Shown: positions 19,527 to 32,807, numbered from the stretch's first letter. The stretch is DNA of 64,000 nucleotides from Sarcocystis neurona (GCA_000727475.1 KL647306.1:2277642-2341641); one strand, 5' to 3'. The notes: generated by a model from the letters alone, not told the origin. Made by a program: numbers and translations.

Positions 19527-22500
19527 AGCGTGAGTCAAGCTGCACGCAACAAATCCCACATGGGTGACCGGCATCTCCTCACTCAAAGAGCGTGCACACG
19601 TGACATAGAATCACGTGGTACAGTTCAAAACGCCTCTGGCAGGACACCTTTGAACTAATACATCCAGCAGGCAGAAGGCAACAACGAAGACACGTCGGCT
19701 TCAAGAATCCAAGGTCCTGTACTATCCAGGCCGCCTGCGCCTCACTCTACCCTCTAGCAAGACCACACCGACGCCGCCTTGTGATACATTGGAGGCAGAG
19801 ACACAGTACCACTTTTTCTGCTGCAACTCTGTCCGCACCCCGCCACGTGTGACGCCGCTGCTCGCATGTCTTTGCTTCTCGCTTCTCCCTTCATCGACAG
19901 CCTCGTCGCCTGCCGGTGGTATCACGACGGCACCTCTACTACGTAAGCCCATGAAATTCCGAAAAAAAGTAATGCCTTTAGAGAACTCAAACCATTTGAA
20001 CAGGAAGAACCGGTACTCAGGTTCTACACTGCACATATCCTCCCTGTGTCCTTGTGAGTGTTCTTCCGGTGCAGTTGCGTTGGTCTAGCCCATGGTGGTG
20101 TTTCCTGCCAGTCTTTGTCGCAGGAGGTGGTGGCTGGCGCCGGGTGCGTCTTTTTCTTCTACTTCGTACTACTACAAAGTCTACTGGCTTCTCGGCTGGT
20201 TCGCGTGGAGAGTCCGGCAGATATCAACATCGCTGAGGGGTGTTCAGTTTTCCTGCGGCGGGGAGGAACAGTGAAGGAGTGTTGCCTCACCGAAGAAAAC
20301 GCATCCAGTTGGGCTGCGTGGTTGTTCGAACAAGCTGCAAAGCTGCACGCGAGCAGTCCGTGCTGCCCACAAAGATACGAGTTTGTTCCTCCACCACCAC
20401 CTGGGGTAAACAGGACCGACTGTCAGCCGCCATCAGCCGCGCACACACACAAAATAGTAAGCTGCCACCACCTGTGCCACAGACACAAGGCAAATTTGCA
20501 TCAAAGTATCGTCGACTACAAATAAAAAAATCTGGGAGCTGCTTTGAAAGACGAAACATTTGCTACGAAGAAAGTAGGAATACGACCCGCGTGCAGCCTT
20601 GACAAATGAAGCTTATACATCTCGAGATAAGAGTCTTCTAATGCAGACGTTAAAACTTCAATACTGCACAACAAGTTGCGAGTGAGCATTCGCGAGGTTG
20701 TTACGGATGAAAGAGTTCAAGGGTAGATTTTATGTATAGCATGTAACCACTCAACTGTGGCAAAATGCCACATAGGGGAACAGCCAGGGAGGGTTGATGA
20801 AAGAAGGCTGTCAAGCGCTTCTTCCGTACCGGAGCAGTACAGTCGTCCACTGCTAGGGCGGAAAATGTGTGAGTACACGGAGATCGATGTTTCTGGATCA
20901 ATCTCCGTACCGCGGTGCACAGAGTTTACAGATAATCATTAGTACACGTTCGACAATGGTTTCCATGACAGCATGCAGCGTCCAGCTCATTGATGAGGAA
21001 GACACGGATACTGCACACGTCAGTGGAGCACCTCGTACGCGTAATTGTTGTCGGAGCACCTTCAGCGGCAGCACTTTCCAGAGCGGCTCGTCTTCAGCTA
21101 GGGACGCCGTCGTTGTAGTTGTGGATAACTCCGTCGTCCGTACGCACATTTAGGCACAAAAGACGAAAGCGGCGAATTTTCCTGAATAGACAAATCCCCT
21201 TAGACAAACAAGCGAATATAACGATAGCAGACGGCGTTAACACATCATCACACAGATGACCGCAAAGTTTCGACTCACTTTTTTTGTCGAAAGATTTACT
21301 GCGTCTCCCGAGGTACGAACCAGCGGGGTAAAAGCAATGCAGCGTCAACGGCAGCAATCCGGAAGTTAAACAGGACAGTCTTTGCCTGTCCAGCGTGTCC
21401 ACCGTCAAGCTGAATTAATTTTTCGGAGTTCGACCTTGTTGAATGCCTGCCTGCTATTCTTTCGAGCTCGATTATCTTGTGGTGTCTCTGCACCAGCGAG
21501 TAAGGCGACGCGCTGCCACCTTCCAACAAGTGCCTTACACCGGTCACGTCAACCAGGCCAACACACTTCGAAATTACACGAGTGTTTCCCTCTAAAGCAA
21601 ATTACGCATTTTTTCAGACGGGAAACGCCAGTTAGATGAGGACGTAAATCTACCCGCAGCTCCAATTTCGAATTCACAAATTAGGATCAAATGAGCCAGA
21701 GCTCCTTTGGTTCTGATGCCTGCCCGAAAGCTCTCGCGACTTCAAGGCCTGACGTTCGCATTAGTAGCCAGTATATGAGCAACACACTCAGGCCCCAAGT
21801 AGGCCCCGCGGTCACCCTACTCGCGTTATATGTCTCTTTGTGTAACGGGAATTATCTCAGTGCAGAGTGCGTAAAGCTGAATGGCGCAAAGCCTTCCACA
21901 CTAGCCAGATACTGACAGCCGCGCCTTTTATGACGTGCCGCACGTAGCCTATAAAGGAAATTCCCCACGTACTGACGTAGATGCAGAGCATGAGTGCAGC
22001 AACTGTGCTGAGTACACACGCCCCAGAAGTGGATTTTCGTCGACAGCAAGCCTCGCTGTGAAGCAGTGGTGTCTGCGCTCGTGTGTAACCTTTGGTCGAA
22101 ACGCGCAGAAGAATACATGGGACATACGTATCGGGAACTCCTCACAGTCACGACGGTGAAGTAGCACGGACATAAAAAAAACGGCTCCACTTGACCGCAG
22201 TTTGTGAATCTACAACATTCCACATGGAGAGTTAGCTGTGGCCCCTCGCAACAACGAGTGACAGAACTCAGTTACCTCGACCCTGAAGGAACTGTTTCCT
22301 TAAAGTACTTCCCATCAAGGTATCACTCATTAGATTGTTAGAGAACGTTGTGCTGCTTGTGTGTTTTCACCGTCGGCACTTCTTCCCGTCTGCGCGCTCA
22401 AATGCGTGCAACGGCCGTGGACGTGTCAGGAGGACACAGGCATAGATGTCCAGACTTTGGGGATCTGGAGGTGCGAACGTCAGTCTACGACAGTCTGCCT

Positions 22501-23740
22501 CCCACACGCGTCTGACCGGACTCAAGAATCCGCAAAGCTTCAGTACAGACTATGAAGCAGCACAAATGTTCACAAACTAAACGCGAAGCACGCAAGGTGT
22601 CTCTGTCTCGCAGAGATGGTACATTATTACAGTTGTTTTGGAAGGAATACGTTACATGTCACAGCTGACGCTTGAACAGCACTGTAGCGCTGCTTCCCGG
22701 GAACTGGGCAGCAAAGTTGTCTAATCTTTGCGGACAGGCACGTAGCCTCGAGGAAAAACTGCAGAATATCAACTCTGTCGTCAGGCAAAATAGTGGACCC
22801 GGCACACAAGATCAAGCATCAACTCTGCAAGTTGTGCGTCTGCACCCACTGGCAGGTGTGTCAGTTATTAATGCTGCAGATCGGGGAGCAGATGGTGCGC
22901 GCCGGTGATCACGAGTTCCAAATGATGAACGCGAGACTTCGAGAAAGCCCGAAATATAACAGACAATATCCTCAGACGCCTGCAAAGTCACGGTCATCAA
23001 AGGCCTTCCACAAGCAGGTGCGTACGTCGTTTGCTTGCGACGGATGTGGCAGGGTGTACCTCCAGGCTGTTGACTCAGTACTGCAGCGACAAACTAAAAT
23101 GAATGTGGAGAATAAGAGCACAAGGGATGAGGACACACCGTGCAACAGAAAGATCCCAATACGAGTCGCCTTGGTGTCCTGCACCCACAGCGTACAAGCG
23201 CAGGGAAAATGAGTGCAGTGGCAAACGGCGTCTTTGAATGGTAAAGACGTAACTGCATCAGCAGGCTGCACGCAATGGAAACTGCAGTCACCGATAACGC
23301 GTGCCGTCGCGCCGCTGCGGTGCACGCGGACTCGTTGAAATGTCTCAAAAGTGAAAGTGTAACTTGGTGTATAAGTGCGACTCTCCTCTTTCTCAGGCTG
23401 CCGACGGAGATTTGCCATCGGCCCAACGCCCTCCAGTCAACAGTCCCCGGACCGTAGAATCCACTAATATTCATGCCTTCACACTAAGACCCGGAACGTG
23501 GCTAGGGGTGACAGAAGGCCAATCTGACTCATTCGGACGAAACCAACACATCTTCAGCACGCAAAGATTGCTAACGTGTCCCACCACGCTGACAAAGTCG
23601 AAAGAAATATTTTTTAAAACTGCAATTATAGAACGGCGACATGTGTAAGGTCTACTGCGGAATTCGTGCCCTATTCCGACTCCCGGTGAACTCCTGCGGC
23701 GCAACAAAAAAACGTTACGCATTCAACGCGGGTAAGAGGT

Positions 23741-23820
23741 TAGATAATGTGCAAAATCTTGTCTGATACTTTTCCCTCCCTAGATAATGTGCAAAATCTT
23801 GTCTGATACTTTTCCCTCTC
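23741..23820. repeat. 40-base tandem duplication
   Basis: Two adjacent 40-base copies starting tagataatgtgcaaaatc, with a single C/T difference near the end of the unit. Confidence 0.95.
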
Positions 23821-25284
23821 TTTCTTCAACTGTGTGCCTGCAACTCGAAGACAGAACAAAACGAGTCACACGCGCAAGCCAGGTTGAGGTGTCGACTGTC
23901 GCGGCGTTTGTTGCTGCTGCCGACTCTCATTCCATTGGCCAAGAGTACTCCGGACACGGAAAAATTGTGCCTGGTAGAGTGGAACAGATTTCAAAAACGG
24001 CACCCGGTGGCAGTTTGTGAATAATTTGGATTCTGCAAGCTGCTTATGCACTTCTGCAAGATCAGTGATGAAAGGTCCGGGGGAAGAAGCACGAGGAACG
24101 CTCCTTACATTTCACATGGCCTTTTGCCAGTAAAAAGATTGAAGCTGTTAGTGGTGCCCGATCTCACCCGTCTTTTGACAGAAGTGATAACGGGACCGAC
24201 GCAGCGTACAGCTAGTCTGGTTGTGTATATCCGGAAGGAAGCACTGGAATGAAGAAGGCATCGGGGATATCGCCCTTCGCAGAGGCATGGGACTGTTCGG
24301 TTTGGAGCTGCTCACCGGCCCGAGAAGAGCAGCAAATCTTTGTGTTTAGGACGGTGCAGGACACGGCTTCCTCCCAATGCAGTCTCAGACTTCCACGCCT
24401 AAAGCATGTCAAGCAGTATGCATGCAAACACACGGTGTGGAAGTGCTCAGGAGCTGGGGGGTATTAAAGTCATCGCCTACAGCATTTTCGCTGAAAACTC
24501 GTTTCCTAGCACCTAATTTTGCTAGGGAATATTGCGAGCTGGATGTAGGTAGAAAGTTCTGGCCGGCTGGTTTGGTGTGCGTTAGGTATAGCTGTAATGT
24601 GTCTTCGAATGAGGAGGCAAAATCATTGTTGCCACAAAATGTGACGGATCCACCGGAATTTCCAACTTTCTTGCTTCTTGTGGCCACTTCGTGTACCTCG
24701 TGTTCAGCTTTGGCTTGACGTATTAACCTACACAATGACAAAGCGGAAGCTCCTGCTCCCGACACGTCTACCTTCTCACCTAAGAGGTAGAAGGAGGTAT
24801 CACGAGGATGCGAAACAACATCTCTCAACAAACCGGGAGTACTTCACCGCCCTAAAAGTTAACCTCATGACAACTTGAAACGTATCCTTTCTCAGCGGCT
24901 ACACTGGAAACAGAAAGCGGCCGTCTTGAGCCTGACGGGGCAGAGAGCTTCCTACGCATGCAAGCAAACGTAGGCTGTCTTCAAAACACAGCTGTCTGCC
25001 AGGCACAAGAGGGTGTCTTCGCCGTCTTGAGTAACAGCGCAGCTCTTTCTACTGTTTTGTGCTCGACAGATTTACACACGTTAGACAGGAATGAAAAACG
25101 TTTATACATGTTATACTGTCCTCCGAAACACCTATTCTATTTAAAAATATCATTCCCGTTGCGCATAGAAAGCAAAAGGTCTAGCTCTGCAAGAAGGCAA
25201 ACAAAACTACACATGTGCTCACATCTCAACATGTATGCAATGAGTATGCTAGGACCATCGAAGCTGTACGCCAGATGAAATTGA

Positions 25285-25306
25285 AACATATACGTGTGTA
25301 CATATG

Positions 25307-25337
<31 letters not shown>

Positions 25338-25342
25338 CTCTA
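25285..25342. repeat. TA/TATG microsatellite
   Basis: A (TA)n and tatg run of about 55 bases, one of few microsatellites in the repeat-poor half. Confidence 0.7.
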
Positions 25343-26535
25343 GACGCGGAGGCGCTCAGCCAAATGGGTGGTTCTGCCGAGTCTTTCTGATGACAGCTCG
25401 GTGGCTGGAGTTGTGAGAATGACGTGGAAAAATGCTTGCTGTATTTTCGGAAGAGTTTTACTATTCTGCGCCTGAAAAAGTGGAGAAACGCGGATGAGTG
25501 ATTTTCCCATCTTTGCAGGAATCTGTTGGCAACACAGTCACGGCGCACGTGATACACTTTCAGCTGTCACTAAGTAATATGCCTGTTGGACATATCTTTA
25601 GACAAGGTAGTTTAATGTTATGTCAAAATGTGCTGCCTTAACCCTTGTCAGCCGAGTTGCTCGCTTCCTTGAGAAAGCTTCGTTGCATCAGACTGCGACG
25701 TGGCTACATGAGAGCCGCTTCTTCTGGTGATTATGCTATTCTGATTCGCGTGAGTGTTGCGACCTCCAAGAACTGAATGCCTCCTTCATTCGTGCGCATC
25801 TATAGTGCGTATCCTTGCAGGCCATTTTTCTTACATTCTCGTAGTTTCTTTTCTTTTGAAAAGTAAGCAGGCTTTTCGCTGCCCTCCTGCACAGAGAAAC
25901 GCGTCACACGCCAATGCCAGGAGTACTTAGAAGATAGACAAGGATGATTTTTTCTCCCTTCGCTCACGTGCAAAAACACCTGGCCGATGTACGCATTTCA
26001 CGGAATGTTGGAACCCGACCCGTCCGGCACTGCATCCTACGTATTGATGTCGTTTACACTTGGCTGCCCAGAACAAAGAAAATACGCATTATCTGCATTG
26101 TGCAGGAAGGCGAAGGTATTGCAGAGTGGAACACAATGCCAGGGATAGAGTGACCTTACTAAAAAGGTATCATTACATCCTTCGTTGGACAGTTGTAGAC
26201 TCATAGGGCAGAACGTTTTTTTTGACAGTATTAGCTTCTACGCTCGAAATTGTACACTTTGTGGAGACGCATAATCAAGATTCAAGTGGGTATCACACGT
26301 TGCACCTAAGCGGCATACGTGTCCATAATCACACCTTGCCGTGCCACACTGTGTTCTGCACTACGAGAGTGTAGACGCTACAATATTCTATGATGGTGGC
26401 GGAGCTTGAATACAGAGCGACGCCCAGCGTAAAATATCTGTGACGCGGTGTTTGCCAATGACGGCAAGTTTGTCAGCCTGCTGCGTCACCGCCTGCATAG
26501 CTTCTGATGTCACGCTCCGTGGAAGTGCAGCAGGT

Positions 26536-26810
26536 AGGAACGTCGTCGATGCCATGTGATATTGGAGATGTAGACTTGTAACACTTTCTCATTACGATCT
26601 AGACTCTGAATCCGGGAACGTCATCGGTACCTTGTGACACTGGAAATGCAAACTTGTAACACTTACTTATTACGATGTAGATTCTGAATCCTGGACGCGA
26701 AAACGTCTACAGCCAGGAACGTAATCGATGTCTTGTGATACTGGATAGGAAAAGTTATGACACTTTGTCATTACGACGTAGGCTACACATGCTGGACGCG
26801 ACTACACCCA
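26536..26810. repeat. Three diverged copies of a 78-101-base unit
   Basis: Copies begin at 26536, 26614 and 26715, each with ggaacgt(c/a)(g/a)tcg near the start, then a tgtgata/tgtgaca core, acttgtaacac or gttatgacac, and attacga(t/c)(c/g)tag. Copies 2 and 3 share an extra tail ctggacgcga...ac...cag that copy 1 lacks, so the full unit is about 101 bases. Divergence between copies is considerable. No frame is conserved across the copies, so this is a non-coding minisatellite-like array. Confidence 0.8.
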
Positions 26811-27321
26811 CAGTCGAAACCACAAATAGTGGGCGTGTTCGCGAATGCAAAGGGTGGGGCACGCGCATGTATGTTCAGCTCTGAACATAGGCAGAGCTGC
26901 ATGTGTGTGCCACGTCCACAATCACGAGCGCTAGCTATCGGGCATTACAAGTGACTGTTGAGTGTGTAAACAGCTACCCACAGTAGAACGTGTAATGTAG
27001 TAGACGTTAACTCAGGAATGACGCAAGCGCGTCACACGATGAATTGAGTGAGACACCAGTTTATGTTGAACAAGATTATGTCTGCTTTGCTCGAACGTGG
27101 AAACAAAACTTCCAGTGACGAACCGGAGATGGATTCAAATTCGTACCCGTGTTCGTGGGCTGACAACCAACACTACCTGCGTCTGCATTTCTTTGGTGCC
27201 TATTGGGAATCAGGAGCTTGAAACGGTCAACTCACGTGTGTAGGGATATCCTTGCGCCCGCTTTAGGGGGTTTACACTGTGTAGTGAATATCTTGCCATC
27301 GAGCGCGCTCAAAGGTTCCGC

Positions 27322-27879
27322 GTGGTAGGTAACGTTTTGCAGGCAGGGCGGCGTCATCTTCCACGGTCTTCGGTAAAGAAACTTCCCAAAAAGTCAGACC
27401 GCAATACTACTCTGGTTAGATTATATGACGATGGCTCAACTTCCCCGGAACCTTTGTATTTTTCAGCTGTTCACGTCGAATATCTGGATGGTACTCCACT
27501 AGTCGAGTACACTAATTAGGTGCATTCCAAACGTGTCAGATCAAAGTGGTTTATCGAATTAAGGAGAACGACGACTTTGCCGTGTGGCATTTCGCCTCGT
27601 CCTCGGTGGACAGTGTTCCCCGCTTTCTCTGTGAAAACACCAGGAGTGAGGTACTTCATGCATGAGTGTCTCTCAGCTCCAGTCCTGCAGGTTCTTCCGC
27701 TTCCGGACCATACCTTGAGCATGTCGCCCTGTGCAGTACTTGATGCGTATTGCGCTGCAAGGTGTGACTGGATTTATCTTGAAGGGCGTTCTACTCTGGT
27801 GGAACGAACAGGTGCGTTTTGGAGAACTGCATTGGGTTGCCGCAGACGCGAGCGAACTCGCAGACTAAGCAGACTGTAA
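27322..27879 (+). other. Possible exon or pseudogene, frame split by one TAG
   Basis: One frame stays open from 27322 to 27879 except for a single TAG at 27517-27519. The part before it ends in a natural-looking sequence, AVHVEYLDGTPLVEYTN, preceded by a strong acceptor (tgtatttttcag, AG at 27465-27466), so it may be a terminal exon 27467-27519. The part after it reads 119 well-mixed codons. No family was recognised. Chance remains a fair explanation for each half. Confidence 0.2.
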
Positions 27880-28340
27880 ATATTTAGACTGGAAGCATGT
27901 TTTGCATCTGGCAGAGATTGTCAGATTCTTCAAGTAAGGTGAACATGTATTCGGCGGAGACAGACTGAGCGCTTTTGCTTCGTGAATGTTGCTCTGTGGG
28001 TAAACGCAAAAACAGCTGCGTATCACCTGGCTTCCATATCACGTAGCCTTTTTAAGCAGAAAGTCGACGCCACAGCAACGGTCATACGTAATAAAGAAGG
28101 TCTACAGCGCCTGAAACAGTAGCGGCGTCTTCGTAGTTGTACTAATAAACATATACTATTGTTCCAGATTATTAGTAGTCATGGACTCCAGCCGGCGATT
28201 ACACAAAACACGTACCTTATCTACAGGGGATCCCTTGTCAGTATGACTCAATCATCGTTGCGACGGGGTTCTGGGCGGTGCTCCAGCGGGGAAATTCGCA
28301 CTGCAACTGCGACACTTAAGCGGCAGTAGATTCCCACCCA

Positions 28341-28412
28341 GATGGTCCAGGGACCATCGAGTCTAGTAAACACGTAATTTCGTGTCGAGTCTAGTAAACA
28401 CGTAATTTCGTT
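28341..28412. repeat. Inverted repeat next to a 28-base tandem duplication
   Basis: Arms gatggtcc (28341-28348) and ggaccatc (28351-28358) are separated by 2 bases. They overlap the start of a 28-base unit (tcgagtctagtaaacacg...) present twice, at 28357-28384 and 28385-28412, with one final-base difference. Confidence 0.85.
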
Positions 28413-28568
28413 TGGTCCTGGAGTCTGCAGACCGAGGAGAAAGTAACGAACTGGTACACTACCCCGGGCGATTTCGAACTTGCAAAGCGTCATTAAATTG
28501 CACAATGGCAGGCAGTGCACGTCCAGTGACCATGCACATCAGCGCCTTTCAGCTTAGCGCCGCTAGAC

Positions 28569-29122
28569 ATGGTTAGGACCCTACTATTAAGCGTGTTGGT
28601 AGTGCTGATCACGTACGTGTTATTCACCTTTGAGGCACAGTGCGTCGGTCGGCGCTGCCGCCGTACATTCTGCATTCGCAAATGGCATGCAGCACACCCG
28701 TACGCCCATGTCCGTCCCTTTGCAAGAAATGTAGAGAACGTTGTTCAAATGGTGGGCTTTCTATATCAGATGCGTCTGTTTTGCAAGGAAGATCTAGCGA
28801 GCTGTCTGTCAGCGCAAACAATCGGAAACCCTCGTATAACAAAGACTTAATCCGCACGCACAAATAATCGTAATTGGTGTTCAGCACCTACTTTGTGTTG
28901 AGGCATATTTTTACCTTATACATAAAATGCCACCGCCGGCCCTATTATGGTGCTACAACAATGTATTGCACGACTTCTTCTGGCGAGGAACACGCCTTAA
29001 TGCCAGCATATGCGGGTTACGTCGGCAGGGCTTCCGCCTTCACGGTTGTTTCGCTGCTCGTGGTGTCAAGTTTTGGCGACTGTGGCAAAGGAAGCCTTGG
29101 CAAAGCTTTCCGGCTGTTGTGA
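28569..29122 (+). other. Weak candidate: signal-peptide-like start
   Basis: An ATG at 28569 opens a frame whose first 25 residues look like a signal peptide (MVRTLLLSVLVVLITYVLFT, then EAQC), followed by a Cys/Arg-rich stretch to 28850. A second frame, 28874-29122, ends in a hydrophobic stretch (AFTVVSLLVVSSFG). No splice pair joining the two in phase was found. This may be chance. Confidence 0.15.
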
Positions 29123-29129
29123 CTTTGGT

Positions 29130-31980
29130 CGTCTGACGGATGTGCATTAGGGGTATCGCGGCAGAAGGCGATTGTTCAGCGCGGAACCCCATTTTCGCGC
29201 CAGGCGCAGACACGTCCCGCTTCATCCACTCAGCAACTGAATTGTTTTTATATGACAATGCGTGTGAATTATGGCCCGTGAGTCTTTTCCGTGCACGAAC
29301 CCTAAGACGACTTTTTGCTAGGAGACGCGATGCACGGACTCGAGATATAAACACTGTGCGCGCTTAGGTTACAGCCACGGTTTCGAGTTGTCCCTTCAAT
29401 ATGTCTCCAACGGAACCGCAACAGAGAAAACTGGTGCAGGCACCTAAACATCATATGGCTAAGCGGCGGTTGTTATAGCAAGTTTGCTGGCTGACAGTGG
29501 GAAGACTGACTTACTGCGCATCACGTACTCGCCATTGCCACTGCCAACTACTCATCAATCATCCACTCAGCACACCGGCGACATTTGACTATATACACGA
29601 GATCTCGACCCCTACCCGCACTACCGGGATCCTCCTCGTTCGTAAAAAAAGGTTCTGAGGCCTTGTAATACTTCGGAGCAAATCCGTTGTTGACAAACAT
29701 CTGTACACTGTGAGAAGAGGTTGTTAACGCAAGCTTCTTCGTAATGTCGGCGCACTTGAGATATCGACAATTTATGGCCCTTTTCCGTGCTTCTCTGACT
29801 CCGTTGTCGTCCTGTCTACCAACCGGGAAGGATCAAAGCCAGCGTACTCCATCCACTCCACTTGAACATCTGCGTGGTCTCAAATAAATTCCGAGGGGAT
29901 ATACTGATTGGCTGTCCTTGCACTCGAAGTGATGTGCATTTTCCACGGTGGAGCATCTCATGATTAGGAACCTTGTTTAAGACTGGCCGGACTCCTTAAT
30001 TTCGTGGAATTGAAGCCTGTACGTCTACCCTACACGAATTTTTTTGAACAACAATGACGTTTATGTTGAATATGTGTTTGGCTCAAGCCTGCGTGTGCCA
30101 AACGACTAAGATGAAATGAAGTAAATACGTTCTTGTGGAATCCACCGTGAGACAAAACGCAATACGGATAATACGAGTGGTCGCGCAGGGATGGATTATA
30201 CACGTAAGGGAACTCTTTTGTTGTTACACAATCGAAAGGACTCAAAGACACCGATTATTTCTGTACTTACTCAACTGTGTTGCCTTGGTGTCGAACACAA
30301 CTTTTGAACTCAATGATCCGCCAGTGCTTCTAAGAAAAAGTCGCCCGTGTAAGCATGGATACGAAAGCGTCGATTTTAAGACCATAATTGACACCACTCC
30401 ACACTGGTGGACAGCCATTCAGAGCAAACCTGTTTGCTGTTGTTCACCGTGAAACTGTACTTTCGAGGGGGCCACCAAGACGTACACACGCGTGGGGTTT
30501 CACCGCCCTCAGAGGGAGCGTGCAACAAAGACCACAGTACACATTTGCCATTGGGGTGGAGATTCTAAATGTCCAAATTTCGTACACAGCGCACGAGGAG
30601 AGTATAAATATATACATACACATATGTATATACACGCCCTTTCGTCGCCTCCTTTTCCTCTTGAGTCAAAAAAGACTTTGACGCGCAAAAAGGGACCCGT
30701 ATACACTTTGCACACTGTAAATGTATAAGTCTACTTAAAACGTTGTTGAACCGAGGCTACGACCAAACTGGTAACACGGTACTCTTTTGTGTTTACCCTC
30801 TCCGTCCTTACGCTTCGTGCTTCGCTGGAGCTGGAGTCTAATCAGAAAAAGGAGACGCACGCACTCATCTCACTAATTTACAGGGCATTTAATTATGTTT
30901 ACAAGGTCGTGGTAGCTCCTGTGGGTCATTGGTTTTCAATTATTTATTGTCACAGGATCCGGGGAGGTGTCTGCGATGCGTGCCCTGCATAGCAGCTGCG
31001 TCAGTTGGGACGCGTGCTTTAATGCAGCAGCAGTGCGTCTGAGCTCGTGTGGTACACTTTCACTCCAGGGTCAATCACGCAGGTACTGCAATATGTTGTC
31101 AAGTAAGTCGAACCAACGTCGCCGTTCCTTTGGGGAGCACCCTTGCCTGCTGAAATACCACACGAATTTCGTTGTCTCAGTGGTGACTGGCGCTCGTGGA
31201 CGGCAGCTCGGTTGGTTCGCGTAGTACGCAGTTTTGGAGGACACGGGTACGCCCATCGACTACACATCAGAATTTAACATTACAGATGGAATTTTTACTG
31301 ATAGAAGCGGAGAAACGCACTTCTAGCTTTGGCAAGCAAGGTCCGCTTCGTTTTGAGGTGCGGGTGCGCGGCTTGAGCCAGATTTGCTGCAGCAAAAGAG
31401 TGGGTCAGAGTACACAGAACTTATGAGTGATGGTATCAGAAGCAGGTTTCCCAAGACAGTTCTACTATTTTGCATGAAAGCTTTTAAATGAGTGACGGTA
31501 TAAAACTGCTTAAGAGAGTGGTTTTGAAACACACTTCTCTGCAGTCCGCCGACATGATCTACACTGGCGTCAACCTATCAAGCAAAGTCAGATTCACCAC
31601 TGCGAAGTTCATGTACACAGGGAGTGCTACCTATTTAGTATGCCCCACCGCTGACTACCCTAGCAGAACTGAACTAGAAGCTCAATGCTGCACAACCGGT
31701 GATTGCGCGCCTGCGATTAAGACAGTTATGTCAGCCCCAGCCAGGCAGCGCCTTTTGCATTGGGTTGAAGATATTTTGCTGGACTGCGTAGTGTGTGACA
31801 CCGTTTCCCTATCGTAACCGTGTGCCCAGGTATGCCTTGGTTCTTCTAAATGACGCTTAAACATTGACGCCTGTAACCAAAACCTTGGTCTGCAGACGGG
31901 TACCGCCAATCAGGGAGCAGAAGATCAAAAGTTACTTCTTCTCAGGAAGGCGCAGCACACCCGTTGGGACGCACGTACAT
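29130..31980. other. No gene assigned
   Basis: Mixed sequence with one small tata/cata run at about 30603-30638. The frame 31488-31817 (+) starts with ATG and reads 109 well-mixed codons, but has no recognised motif or neighbouring exon. Confidence 0.45.
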
Positions 31981-31981
31981 G

Positions 31982-32141
31982 GATTCGAAGCTTCCGTGTT
32001 ATACCATCCGTCCAGCTCATCTCTGTTCTTGTTCAGGTAAATCCGAAAAGCACACCCATTGAGTTGCTGGTGAACAGATTCGAAGATTACGTGTTTTATC
32101 ATCCGTCCCGGCGATCTTTGTTCTCGCTGAGGTGCGTTCCA
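31982..32141. repeat. Two diverged copies of a ~95-base unit
   Basis: Copies at 31982-32044 and 32077-32141 share gattcgaag, a tccgtgtt/tacgtgtt block, atccgtcc, and a tctgttctt/tttgttctc block, with about 75-80 percent matching by eye. They lie between the gene-free stretch and the end of the large minus-strand gene. Confidence 0.75.
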
Positions 32142-32807
32142 GGATGCCCGGTATTTTGAAAGTAGGCGGTCGCTTGCGGCCTCTTGTCGCATACAGCTTA
32201 TCATAGCCCCGTCTCCAGAAGAAGGTACAAAAATTCGTGAGTCGTGGCCGATATAATCTCGAAGCCCCTCCCACTACTGCTTAGCAATGGAAGCCGGCTT
32301 TACGACTGGCCACAGCTGTGCTGGTGGCAGCAGGAACTGCGACAAATTCTCACCTAGAACTCACAGGTTTCCCTGCCACTCGAAAAATACAGTGCTCTTT
32401 CGCGCGCACTGAGCGTCGTACTACCCGGGCTGTGCGCCTCGTACAGGTGTAGATACACTGGACGTAGTGACAACCACAAAGTCCACAGCAAAGCTTGACA
32501 AGCGCCTCTACTTGCCGGAAGTCTCTGGTAGTCTAAGTCGTTGCTTGCACCGTGCAGTCCTGAAAAGGAACATCCGATGATACACGCCTTCTGGATCATC
32601 GACAGTGACGTTCACACGGAAGGGGACCATTGTTAATTTTACCCTGTAAATTCATGTGTACGCACATGTTAGAGCCCTTTGTCCACAGATTTTCACGTCC
32701 GCTCTCGTGGTGACAAAGCGGCACTGTCCTTCCGACAGAGTCCGGCCCTCTTGTGCCAGTTGTGTTGCTTCTGCTACTGAGTGAAATGGTCATACTTTAC
32801 TTCGGTC

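Larger units (their letters stand above)
19530..26500. other. Repeat-poor stretch without an assignable gene
   Basis: No frame here rises clearly above chance. The most protein-like is 20058-20525 (+), whose middle (about residues 50-120) reads as a mixed Cys/Ala/Glu sequence including EENASSWAAWLFEQAAKLHA; no ATG/stop/splice set that I can defend goes with it. Frames at 22672-23212 (+) and 19722-20036 (-) are similar in quality. No RNA gene was seen. Confidence 0.45.
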
